Shown: one piece after another, positions 26,639 through 33,693 of the stretch
How the letters are laid out: the number at the start of each line of letters is the position of its first letter
Position numbering within the stretch: the stretch's first letter is position 1
Assembly (NCBI GenBank): GCA_964423745.1
Contig: CAYRGG010000043.1
Coordinates: 1-38,370, forward strand
Reading direction: 5' to 3'
Source of the DNA: CAYRGG01 sp964423745
GTDB taxonomy: Bacteria > Pseudomonadota > Gammaproteobacteria > Competibacterales > Competibacteraceae
Length of the DNA: 38,370 nucleotides
Notes under the pieces: generated by a model
The model's input: the letters and a program-made list of their open reading frames with translations, nothing else
Databases searched by the model: none
Told to the model about the DNA's origin: nothing
Position numbers and translations under genes: made by a program

Positions 26639-27052
26639 AACCGATCCTGGTTAAATAGTTTTGTGATAAAAATCCTTCTTTCCAAAAACTTTGTAATCCC
26701 AGAGTTTGCAGGAATCAAGCCATCACAAGTAATCCTCCACTCAGTTGCTTGGTTTAAACAAAGAAAGGGGGGTGAAAAGACGCTTTATGATTACAGCTAA
26801 AACAAGACAATTTATGGTAGTTTAGTTTATTACTGAGCAAAAGGGATGAAAAGCAGCGGTGGGAGTAATTAGGTAGGGAAATTTTAGCACTATTAAAAAG
26901 TTGCTAAATGCATACATCAAGTATTAATGGCTAATGACAGTCTTCAAGCAAGGAATATTGGCGGAATCCGCCGCCAAACATGTCCAATTTGGTAATACCC
27001 CCTTGGGTTACGTCTGTTAAAAGCAACAGACAAGCAGGTGTGATAAGTCAAG
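26639..27052. other. Noncoding region with two GC or perfect hairpins
   Basis: This 414-base gap lies between recC and the second RHH/HTH gene and holds the recC promoter. I see a near-palindrome around GTTTAAAC (about 26750), a 7-base stem TTGGCGG/CCGCCAA at 26958-26977, CCAATTTGG at 26984-26992, and a perfect 7-base stem GTCTGTT/AACAGAC at 27012-27031. None is followed by a T-run on either strand. No gene is supported. Confidence 0.6.
26958..27031. repeat. Tandem hairpins downstream of the RHH/HTH gene
   Basis: Two perfect 7-base stems: 26958-26964 with 26971-26977 (loop AATCCG), and 27012-27018 with 27025-27031 (loop AAAAGC). They lie 22-95 bases past the stop of the minus-strand gene at 27053. 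They could stabilise mRNA 3' ends or mark an unlisted small RNA; a terminator lacks its U-tract. Confidence 0.35.
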
Positions 27053-27544
27053 TTAGTCTTGTTCAATGATTCTTTTTACAGTACTCACATGCCAGCGGCC
27101 ACGACCAGTTTTAGTGGATATGTTCTGACGGTTTAGCGTCTCGGCAATTTGCAAATAAGTCTTTCTTGGCCACATGGATTTGATCAATTGACGGGTTTTG
27201 TCCCATTCTGAAAGAGTTTCATCTATTTTGACCAGCTCCTCCCCCTGAGGAGAAGAAGATGGAATGGTTTCTTGTTGTTCTGGCAATGCATTAAATTTAC
27301 GCTTTTTAAAGAGCAAGTCGGTAAGCACGGCGTTTATGGCATCTTGTTTTGGCCCCCCATATTCACGAGCTAATCGATTAAGTTCGCTATTCACAGCGAT
27401 ATCTAACCAATAGGTTACCTGCTTGCGTTTAAGATTTCGCTGACGTTTTCGCCAATTAAATTGACGTACTTTGGCACGTTCGTCCGGCACAGTGTTATCA
27501 CCTAAGATTCTTGTTATTGAAAAAAACTCAGTGTTGCTAAACAT
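27053..27544 (-). CDS. Small protein: RHH domain plus recombinase-type HTH C-terminus
   Basis: This is the second member of the same architecture as the gene at 1651-2226. Residues 25-41 are very basic (KVRQFNWRKRQRNLKRK). Residues 41-80 fit a ribbon-helix-helix: strand KQVTYWLD, helix VNSELNRLAREYGG, helix PKQDAINAVLTDLLFKK. A short polar linker follows. Residues 113-161 (YLQIAETLNRQNISTKTGRGRWHVSTVKRIIEQ) match the recombinase-type helical domain and share the ending G.GRWH..[TS].VKR-like with the other protein. The start may be ATG 27544 (weak Shine-Dalgarno) or GTG 27490. It is probably a DNA-binding protein. A nested inverted repeat lies just upstream, a plausible self-regulatory site. 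Confidence 0.7.
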   Translation of the reverse strand: MFSNTEFFSITRILGDNTVPDERAKVRQFNWRKRQRNLKRKQVTYWLDIAVNSELNRLAREYGGPKQDAINAVLTDLLFKKRKFNALPEQQETIPSSSPQGEELVKIDETLSEWDKTRQLIKSMWPRKTYLQIAETLNRQNISTKTGRGRWHVSTVKRIIEQD

Positions 27545-27566
27545 AACCTATAAGAACCCCAATGTT

Positions 27567-27634
27567 TTCTTAAGTTATTGATTGTAAAAACTCGTCAAGT
27601 CATATTTGCGAGAAAAACAATCGCGACTTAAGAA
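27567..27634. promoter_or_regulatory. Nested imperfect inverted repeat upstream of the RHH/HTH gene
   Basis: Three nested arms share one centre: TTCTTAAGT (27567-27575) with ACTTAAGAA (27626-27634), GATTGT with ACAATC, and CTCG with CGAG. Together they give 19 paired positions separated by small internal loops, 23-90 bases upstream of the start codon at 27544. The right arm includes AAAACAATCGC (27614-27624), shared with the region upstream of the paralogue. An operator or a structured leader is possible. Confidence 0.45.
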
Positions 27635-27723
27635 GTAACTTTTTGTCAAACCCTATTTTTAGTAGTGTTTGATAAAAATAACGTGCCTTCCGAGACTAGT
27701 AATGAATAAATCCGTAATGGGCT

Positions 27724-28143
27724 TTATTTTGAAAACGCCGGACTTTCAAACAACCCATCAGACTCAACCATAAGAGCAGCTGCTTGTTCACGGGTATAAA
27801 ATCGCTGTTGGTGAACAAAACCGGCGATAAGCGTAGGTACCGTTGCTGTCACACGACCTGTGGCGTCCTCTAGTGTTATCAAATCTTTTGGTAAACCTTC
27901 TAAAATATGCATCGGCGCAAGTCGACCGTCGACAAACCGTGCTAGATGTATTTCACCCTTTGCAGTATCAAAAAAAGCAGGTATAAAACCATGACCATTG
28001 TTTTCTGCGCTAATTCCACCCGTACCCCGAAAAGCTACTGTTTCCTGTTGCAATTTTTTAGGCGTGAGCGAGGAGTCGGCGTGACGCATCCAACGCATAA
28101 CCCAATGTAATATCCTTTTTGCTCTAAAAAATGAGAGATTCAC
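27724..28143 (-). CDS. Conserved hypothetical protein
   Basis: I recognise the pattern FRGTGGISAENNGHGFIPAFFDTAKGEIHLARF and DGRLAPMHILEGLPKDLI as that of conserved proteobacterial hypothetical proteins, but no function is known to me. The 139-residue protein has a basic amphipathic N-terminus (FFRAKRILHWVMRWMRHA) that may be an artefact of an early start. GTG 28143 is the first possible start, and ATG codons at 28098 and 28089 are alternatives. The C-terminal region TLIAGFVHQQRFYTREQAAALM could be helical. There are no clear catalytic motifs, signal peptide or membrane segments. It lies alone between noncoding stretches. Confidence 0.65.
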   Translation of the reverse strand: MNLSFFRAKRILHWVMRWMRHADSSLTPKKLQQETVAFRGTGGISAENNGHGFIPAFFDTAKGEIHLARFVDGRLAPMHILEGLPKDLITLEDATGRVTATVPTLIAGFVHQQRFYTREQAAALMVESDGLFESPAFSK

Positions 28144-28652
28144 GACCGCTACTCACAATATTATTCATCAATATTTAATATGACTTATGTTTATACGCAT
28201 AAGACTCTTTCTTGTATTCTTTACTTGCAAATAATGAGCCATATAAAACAGGTTTTCTGTCAAAACCTCATCGGCCCTGTCATTTGAAGTGGATTACATG
28301 TAGTAAATTTTACGTAAAATGTATAACAAATAAAAATCTTGATGACTTTACAGGTATTTATACTCTACACATTACTGAGCATAAACTAATCTTGAAACTT
28401 TATACTGTTTCTGAAAACAAGCAATGCACAATGTTTCCACACAAGGGATAAAGAACCATGAACGTCACAAAAATTAGCCTATCTTATAGGGTTTAAAATG
28501 ATTCAAGCAGGTCATACTAGTCCGGCCAAATCAAACCCGCAGTGAACACTGCTGTGACGGATTAGAACAAAGGTAACTAATATTGAGAGGGATAATTTTA
28601 GCAAAGTTCAAGATTTTAAAGACCTTACTGTTTACTTGAAAGGTAGATCACT
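28144..28652. other. Noncoding region
   Basis: About 509 AT-rich bases between divergent genes. A short plus-strand ORF (28212-28451) has no recognisable features or ribosome binding site and is not accepted. One hairpin, GCAGTG-AA-CACTGC, lies near 28540-28553. Promoters for both neighbours are expected here, but none stands out. Confidence 0.5.
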
Positions 28653-29093
28653 ATGCATGTGTACCTTGCAGGACCTTTATTTACACTCGCGGAGCAAACA
28701 TTTAACTTACGGTTAGCAAAAAGTATAGAAAACATAGAAAGCACTCTAAAACTCGTTTTACCCCAATTAAAAAACAAAGAGTTACAAAAAAGCGAGTGTT
28801 TTACCCATGACATCTTTAACTATTGCGTAGAAATGGTAAACCAATCCCACTTGCTGGTGGCGATTTTAGACGGCGCTGATGCGGACTCGGGAACCTGTAT
28901 CGAGATGGGCCTAGCCTATGCCCAAGGTAAACCTATTATTGGAGTCCGCACAGACTTTCGTAGTCTCGAAGATCGGGGATTAAATCTGATGGTATCTTTC
29001 GCATGTTCCCGGTTAATTTGGCAACCTACGGAAAATACGGATGATTTAGCTAGAGAGATTGTAAAAGCGATCAGAGAAGTCACTTCCTCGTGA
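28653..29093 (+). CDS. Nucleoside 2-deoxyribosyltransferase family protein
   Basis: This 146-residue protein belongs to the nucleoside 2-deoxyribosyltransferase / DNPH1 (Rcl) family, which cleaves or exchanges the N-glycosidic bond of deoxynucleosides or their monophosphates. Motifs are YLAGPLFTLAEQTFN at the N-terminus (binding loop) and LDGADADSGTCIEMGLAYAQGKPIIGVRTD, where Glu84 is the expected nucleophile with Asp73, Asp76 and Asp78 nearby. The length is normal. The ATG at 28653 has AAAGGTAG about 8 bases upstream. It is convergent with the nif operon, separated by the palindromic repeat. The precise substrate cannot be told. Confidence 0.85.
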   Translation: MHVYLAGPLFTLAEQTFNLRLAKSIENIESTLKLVLPQLKNKELQKSECFTHDIFNYCVEMVNQSHLLVAILDGADADSGTCIEMGLAYAQGKPIIGVRTDFRSLEDRGLNLMVSFACSRLIWQPTENTDDLAREIVKAIREVTSS

Positions 29094-29103
29094 GATAATG
29101 TTC

Positions 29104-29175
29104 TTAAAAACGGTATGTTTTTTTAATTTAAAAAAAGGGATCGGGAAAGCGTCAAAAGCTGGAGCCGTAAGCTTT
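29104..29175 (+). terminator. Weak AT-rich terminator-like hairpins after the deoxyribosyltransferase gene
   Basis: AAAAAC-GGTAT-GTTTTT with extra T residues (about 29106-29124) follows the stop at 29093, and a second hairpin AAAGCT/AGCTTT follows near 29154-29175. The stems are weak, so termination is only possible. Confidence 0.3.
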
Positions 29176-29241
29176 AACTTTTCCTTCACCCTATAAATGG
29201 GGGATGTAAATAAGAGAGAACGATTCCTGGCTGGACATACT

Positions 29242-29388
29242 TAGAAGCTATTTTAAAAACCCGCATAGGTTCGCTGAATCAAGGCGCAGCGCCTTCGAGC
29301 AGCGCAGTTTACAGGTGGTAAATGAGCAGCGGAGAAGGTGCTGCAACGCCGAGTCGGCGGACATGAGTAGATTTTAAAACAGCTTCTT
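29242..29388. repeat. 147-base imperfect palindromic repeat (ERIC/MITE-like)
   Basis: Terminal arms AGAAGCTATTTTAAAA (left) and TTTTAAAACAGCTTCT (right) are inverted with one mismatch over 16. The centre TTTAC-AGGTG-GTAAA (29308-29322) has the same midpoint (29315), as do intermediate arms such as CAGCGCCTTC with GAAGGTGCTG. The whole unit therefore folds as one long hairpin. It has no coding capacity and sits between the convergent deoxyribosyltransferase gene and nifZ. CTGGAC occurs on both sides (29231-29236 and 29399-29404) and may be a target-site duplication. No second copy is apparent in the window. The family cannot be named. Confidence 0.7.
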
Positions 29389-29438
29389 ACAGGATAGTCT
29401 GGACTCAAACCCGTACATGCCTATATTTTTTACCCCCT

Positions 29439-29891
29439 TCATGCTTCCCCATGGGCATCAATGAGTGCAGTCTCTGGTACTTCGAAAATACGCTGGGAAA
29501 AACGAACATGATAGAAAATACCCGTCGGTGCATCTCTGAGCACTTTGATGACTTCCCCCTGGTCACCCGGAGGGACTAGAGTATTACCCTGAACGGACAA
29601 ACCCAAACGGGTAATGACTTTATCACGAACTTCAAATCGACTAGGAACCCAGGGCGCATCGGCAGAAATTAATTCATTTTCTCGACAGCCCACGATGCGA
29701 TTATCCGCGTCCATAAAATGGACCGAATAAATGATTTGGTCTTGGAGAAAGGTGCCCATGTCACGGACGTAACCGACGCTGCCACAGCGCACTAGCTTTT
29801 CGCCCGTGGCAACGCCTGGAAAGGTGCCATCGTTGCGCACAGTACGGGTAATCCGTACCGCGTCATCGATATCAAAACGTGCGTTCAACAT
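29439..29891 (-). CDS. nifZ: Nitrogen fixation protein NifZ
   Basis: NifZ helps mature the MoFe protein, acting on the P-cluster precursor pair. The 150-residue protein contains FDIDDAVRITRTVRNDGTFPG and GEKLVRCGSVGYVRDMGTFLQDQIIYSVHFMD, the family signature, then a second similar module RFEVRDKVITRLGLSVQGNTLVPPGDQGEVIKVLRDAPTGIFYHVRF. The start is ATG 29891, 9 bases after the nifW stop. It is the last recognisable gene of the nif operon. NifM, which follows nifZ in Azotobacter, is absent; instead the palindromic repeat begins about 50 bases downstream. Confidence 0.95.
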   Translation of the reverse strand: MLNARFDIDDAVRITRTVRNDGTFPGVATGEKLVRCGSVGYVRDMGTFLQDQIIYSVHFMDADNRIVGCRENELISADAPWVPSRFEVRDKVITRLGLSVQGNTLVPPGDQGEVIKVLRDAPTGIFYHVRFSQRIFEVPETALIDAHGEA

Positions 29892-29900
29892 AACAACGAC

Positions 29901-30227
29901 CTACTTAAAAGCTTCATCTAACGGTACAAAGGTTTCTTGCGGTTGCTCACCCTTATGAAAAATCTTGAATACCTTTTCTGTACGCGCATCGGATTCCACG
30001 AAATCCTGATAAGCTTGTTGTAATAGCTGGGCATAGGTTTCCCGTTTTTGCTCCTCATCGGTAGGCATCGTGTCAGCTGCTTTGTGGAGATAATCGTGGA
30101 AACGCTGCAAAATATGCAATCGATTAACATGGACCACTTGGGGATCAAAGGGAATCGCAAAATAATTTAGAAATTCTTCTGCCGTCTCCAATTCTTCTAA
30201 GTCATCGATGAATGTACTTGCACTCAT
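29901..30227 (-). CDS. nifW: Nitrogenase-stabilising/protective protein NifW
   Basis: NifW associates with the MoFe protein and is thought to assist maturation or protect it from oxygen. The 108-residue product has the family pattern DLEELETAEEFLNYFAIPFDPQVVHVNRLHILQRFHDYL at the N-terminus and ETYAQLLQQAYQDFVESDARTEKVFKIF in the middle. The ATG at 30227 has GAGG about 11 bases upstream. It is placed between cysE (46 bases) and nifZ (9 bases). Confidence 0.95.
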   Translation of the reverse strand: MSASTFIDDLEELETAEEFLNYFAIPFDPQVVHVNRLHILQRFHDYLHKAADTMPTDEEQKRETYAQLLQQAYQDFVESDARTEKVFKIFHKGEQPQETFVPLDEAFK

Positions 30228-30273
30228 AGGGTTATTTACCTCAGTTGTAGGTATGGTTTATTTATTTGTCTAT

Positions 30274-31047
30274 TCACTGCAAATTAATAAGATCCGGTTT
30301 TTGAGCAGATTTGTGACCATGACTGTCATCGAGACACGGCCCCTTTTCTTTTTCACCTTCATAGTCAGCAAGCCGCTTTTCCAGCATTTCTATGCGATAT
30401 AACAAACAATGCAGGTTGCGTCCGACAGGATCGGGCAGTAAATGATGGTTCAAACTAACCGGGTGGTGTTTATTATCCCGCCCTCTTGACGGCATCGGTA
30501 CAATACGGCCTGGTACCCCCACTACCGTACAATCCGAAGGCACAGATTGAATGACCACAGAATTGGCGCCTACACGGACATGATTACCCAGGGTAATAGG
30601 CCCTAAAATCTTGGCACCGGCGCCCACCATAACGCTATTACCTAGGGTAGGATGACGACGTCCCTTGTTCCAGGTGGTGCCTCCTAGGGTAACACCGTGG
30701 TAGAGGGTTACATCGTTGCCGATGACGGCAGTCTCACCCACTACCACACTGGCCCCGTGGTCGATAAAAAAACGTCTGCCCACAGAAGCGCCGGGATGGA
30801 GGTCAATGTTGGTCACAAGGCGACTAAAAAATGCCAGTACTCTAGCCCCATAACGCCACCCCTTTCGCCACAGTCGATGAGCGACTCGATGGATGAGAAT
30901 GGCATGAACACCCGGATATATAGTTAACACCTCAAGACGACTACGGGCAGCCGGGTCCCGTTGAAATACGCAAGCCAAGTCTTCGCGCCACTGGCTAAAC
31001 AAGCTTAGTTGCGCCACGGAAGAGGTCGGATTTTCATCACTTTTCAT
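30274..31047 (-). CDS. cysE: Serine O-acetyltransferase, nif-linked
   Basis: CysE makes O-acetylserine, the precursor of cysteine. The nif-operon copy (sometimes called cysE1 or nifP) boosts cysteine supply for NifS. The N-terminal helical part WREDLACVFQRDPAARSRLEVLTIYPGVHAILIHRVAHRLW is typical. The left-handed beta-helix has DLHPGASVGRRFFIDHGASVVVGETAVIGNDVTLYHGVTLGG and GAKILGPITLGNHVRVGANSVV, then GVPGRIV. The length of 257 residues is usual for the short type. The ATG at 31047 directly abuts the stop of the small ORF upstream (TGA then ATG), so translation is coupled. No separate Shine-Dalgarno is clear. Confidence 0.96.
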   Translation of the reverse strand: MKSDENPTSSVAQLSLFSQWREDLACVFQRDPAARSRLEVLTIYPGVHAILIHRVAHRLWRKGWRYGARVLAFFSRLVTNIDLHPGASVGRRFFIDHGASVVVGETAVIGNDVTLYHGVTLGGTTWNKGRRHPTLGNSVMVGAGAKILGPITLGNHVRVGANSVVIQSVPSDCTVVGVPGRIVPMPSRGRDNKHHPVSLNHHLLPDPVGRNLHCLLYRIEMLEKRLADYEGEKEKGPCLDDSHGHKSAQKPDLINLQ

Positions 31048-31173
31048 TCAAACACCAGCGCGTCCTACCGGGAACCGGTGGGGCTGGAATGAAAAGCCAT
31101 CTTTTCGGTTCTGATCTTTGCGCCTTTTCTGATAATTCTGTTCCCGCTGGCGTTGCAGCTGCGCCAACTGCAT
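31048..31173 (-). CDS. 41-residue small ORF between nifV and cysE
   Basis: This unrecognised small ORF fills the nifV-cysE gap exactly. Its ATG shares one base with the nifV stop (TGATG, 31175-31171), and its TGA (31050-31048) is immediately followed by the cysE ATG. The product starts MQLAQLQRQREQ and is rich in Gln, Arg and Lys over residues 3-25, predicting a basic amphipathic helix, then has a short Phe/Pro-containing tail (FSFQPHRFPVG). The tight junctions on both sides are the signature of a translated gene rather than chance. A competing frame (31037-31219) overlaps nifV by 47 bases and is not favoured. Function unknown; a nitrogenase-maturation role is inference from position only. 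Confidence 0.65.
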   Translation of the reverse strand: MQLAQLQRQREQNYQKRRKDQNRKDGFSFQPHRFPVGRAGV

Positions 31174-32393
31174 CATCCAAAGGGGGCGAAGTCAGCGGTT
31201 TTGTCATGTGTTTGGTCATAATCTAGCGGCTCCCCATACTGTGTTTCCTCGTTAGCACACACATCCAGGTAAAACGTCTGCAGATCCAAAGAGTCTGGAG
31301 GACGTTTAGTGTGATTGACAAAAATCCGCACCTGTTCCAATACGCCGAGGGCTTGTCGGCGACTTAATGGCATACCCAGATCCTGGTAGATTTTACACAC
31401 GGCTCGGGTGCCTGAGTGTTTACCCAACACCAACCGATGCACACGACCCACCTCGGCGGGATCGATACCTTGATAGTTAAGCGGATTTTTAATTAAACCA
31501 TCCACATGGATACCGGCTTCGTGGGTAAACGCACCCTCCCCCACGAGACTTTTATGCCATGACAGGGGACGCCCCGCAGCAGTAGCGACCTGCTGTGAAA
31601 GGACCGGGAATTCAGCCAGCTCGATGCCCACATCAAACCCATAAAGTTTTTTCAAACCGATAACCACTTCTTCTAGAGGGGCATTACCGGCTCGCTCCCC
31701 CAGACCATTGACCGTCGTATTGACGTGACTAGCGCCACCCACAGCGGCTGCTAAGGTATTCGCAGTGGCCAAGCCTAGATCATCATGGGCATGCATCTCC
31801 AATTCTAAATCGACAGCGGTACGCAGCTTTTGAAAGATGCTGAGCACAGCAAAGGGTTCCATAATGCCCACGGTATCAGCAAATCGGAAACGCCGCGCAC
31901 CGGCGTTCTGGGCTACTTCCACCACGTTAAGTAAAAAATCCAAATCAGCGCGAGAGGCGTCTTCAGCGCCGACGATGACTTCTAAACCCATATCCTGTGC
32001 TAGAGGCACATGATAGCGAATCGCATCGAGGACCTGTTCTCGCGTCCAATTGAGCTTGTGACGGATTTGCTGATCAGAGACCGATATGGACAAATCCACC
32101 ATATCCACACCTAAGTTTCTGCACTGTAGCAAATCTTGCCCATGCATTCGGCTCCACACCAATAACTGGGCGTTTAAGCCTAAGCCGACCAAATCGCGAA
32201 TCACCTCCCGTTCTTCAGCACCCATGGCCGGAATCCCAATCTCCAATTCTGGTACACCCAATTGATCGAGACTACCGGCGATATAGCGCTTCTCTTCCCG
32301 GGAAAAGGCGACCCCTGCAGATTGCTCGCCATCCCGTAAAGTTGTATCGTCGACAATAATCTGGCGACCGGTTTGTAACGTTGCTTCAACCAA
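31173..32393 (-). CDS. nifV: Homocitrate synthase NifV
   Basis: NifV condenses acetyl-CoA and 2-oxoglutarate to (R)-homocitrate, the organic ligand of FeMo-co. The TIM-barrel signature is IIVDDTTLRDGEQSAGVAFSREEK, with metal and substrate residues in LEMHAHDDLGLATANTLAAAVGGASHVNTTVNGLGERAGNAPLEEV and GEGAFTHEAGIHVDGLIKNP. The 406 residues are slightly above the family norm. The start is TTG 32393, with AAGGA 8 bases upstream. An 86-base gap with a small GGGG/CCCC hairpin (32448-32461) separates it from nifS. Its stop overlaps the small ORF's start. Confidence 0.97.
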   Translation of the reverse strand: MVEATLQTGRQIIVDDTTLRDGEQSAGVAFSREEKRYIAGSLDQLGVPELEIGIPAMGAEEREVIRDLVGLGLNAQLLVWSRMHGQDLLQCRNLGVDMVDLSISVSDQQIRHKLNWTREQVLDAIRYHVPLAQDMGLEVIVGAEDASRADLDFLLNVVEVAQNAGARRFRFADTVGIMEPFAVLSIFQKLRTAVDLELEMHAHDDLGLATANTLAAAVGGASHVNTTVNGLGERAGNAPLEEVVIGLKKLYGFDVGIELAEFPVLSQQVATAAGRPLSWHKSLVGEGAFTHEAGIHVDGLIKNPLNYQGIDPAEVGRVHRLVLGKHSGTRAVCKIYQDLGMPLSRRQALGVLEQVRIFVNHTKRPPDSLDLQTFYLDVCANEETQYGEPLDYDQTHDKTADFAPFG

Positions 32394-32479
32394 TGGCGTT
32401 TTCCTTCTTAGGCATGGGGGCGCTGGTCGGCTGTACGATCGCTCAGCGGGGCAAAATCCCCATGGAGCAATTCGTCAAG

Positions 32480-33688
32480 TCAAGCATAAACTGGTTGAAA
32501 AACCTTGTCCGCGTCCACCACGGGACCTGTCTCACCCCAGTAAGGGGAAAGCTTACGGAGCCGCTCCACGATGGGTGGCAATACGCGAATGACCCGCTCT
32601 ATTTCATCCAAGGTATTAAAACGCGACAAAGAAAAACGTACCGTGCCATGGGCCGCGGTATAGGGAATACCCATGGCCAGCATAACGTGGGAGGGTTCTA
32701 GCGAGCCGGAGGTACAGGCAGAGCCGCTGGAGGCGGCGATGTCTTCTTTGTTGAGCATCAGCAGAATACTTTCGCCTTCCACATATTCAAACGCAATATT
32801 TGCTGTATTAGGCAGGCGATTGCTTAAATCTCCGGTGGCAAAGGCACAGGGAACCGAGGCTAAAATTCCCGCCTGTAAGCGATCCCGCATGGCTCTGATG
32901 GCGGTGCTTTCATAATCCATATGCTCCACAGCCAATTCGGCCGCTTTCCCAAGAGCCACGATGGAAGCGCTATTTTCGGTGCCTGCACGGCGTCCTCGTT
33001 CCTGATGACCACCCCGAAACAGCGGCCGAAACCGGGTACCCCGACGTAGATAAAGCACGCCAACACCTTTGGGCGCGTGCAGCTTATGACCCGATAGAGA
33101 CAACATATCGATACGCGAATGCTTGAGATCCATAGGCAGTTTACCCACCGCCTGCACCGCATCGGTATGAAACATCACTCCTGCTGAGTGGGCCATCTCC
33201 GCCATGGTTTCTACTGGAAATAAGGTGCCTGTTTCGTTGTTGGCCCACATAATCGAGACAACGGCGACTTTTTTGGAAAGAAGACGACGATACTCATCAA
33301 GATCTAAACGCCCCTTGGAACTGACTTTTAGATAATGAACCGTGTACCCTTCTTTCTCCAACCACTGGCAGGTGGTCAGCACGGCGGGATGCTCCACCGC
33401 CGTGGTGATAATTTCCCGGCGCTCGGGCTGTGCTTTGAGCGCCGACATAATGGCGGTGATATCTGATTCTGTGCCACAGGAGGTAAAGATAATTTCGGAA
33501 TCGTGTTCAGCGCCCAACAGTGCTTGGATACGACGACGCGCTTGTACCACTGCACGCCCCACCTGATCGCCGAAACGGTGCATGGAAGAAGGGTTACCAA
33601 ACTGCTCGGTAAAAAACGGCAGCATTGCTTCGACCACGGCGGGATCAACCATGGTGGTGGCGTTGTTATCCAAATAAATAGCGGTCAT
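32480..33688 (-). CDS. nifS: Cysteine desulfurase NifS
   Basis: NifS takes sulfur from cysteine for Fe-S clusters assembled on NifU. PLP lysine is Lys202 (SLSGHKLHAPKG) and the persulfide cysteine is Cys325 (ASSGSACTSGSLEPSHVMLAMG), the same numbering as in A. vinelandii NifS. The start MTAIYLDNNATTMVDPAVVEAM is typical. It begins 5 bases after the nifU stop, with GGAG about 11 bases before the ATG at 33688. The length is 402 residues, as expected. Confidence 0.98.
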   Translation of the reverse strand: MTAIYLDNNATTMVDPAVVEAMLPFFTEQFGNPSSMHRFGDQVGRAVVQARRRIQALLGAEHDSEIIFTSCGTESDITAIMSALKAQPERREIITTAVEHPAVLTTCQWLEKEGYTVHYLKVSSKGRLDLDEYRRLLSKKVAVVSIMWANNETGTLFPVETMAEMAHSAGVMFHTDAVQAVGKLPMDLKHSRIDMLSLSGHKLHAPKGVGVLYLRRGTRFRPLFRGGHQERGRRAGTENSASIVALGKAAELAVEHMDYESTAIRAMRDRLQAGILASVPCAFATGDLSNRLPNTANIAFEYVEGESILLMLNKEDIAASSGSACTSGSLEPSHVMLAMGIPYTAAHGTVRFSLSRFNTLDEIERVIRVLPPIVERLRKLSPYWGETGPVVDADKVFQPVYA

Positions 33689-33693
33689 GACTG

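Noticed and set aside
26748..26763. GTTTAAAC near-palindrome, similar to the one at 13116
   Set aside because: Short AT-rich palindromes are expected by chance, and the two contexts share nothing else.
28212..28451. 79-residue ORF in the noncoding region
   Set aside because: No ribosome binding site, no recognisable motif, composition like the surrounding AT-rich DNA.
31037..31219. 60-residue ORF overlapping the nifV end and the cysE start
   Set aside because: It overlaps nifV by 47 bases and has no Shine-Dalgarno. The 41-codon frame in the same gap has exact coupled junctions and is preferred.
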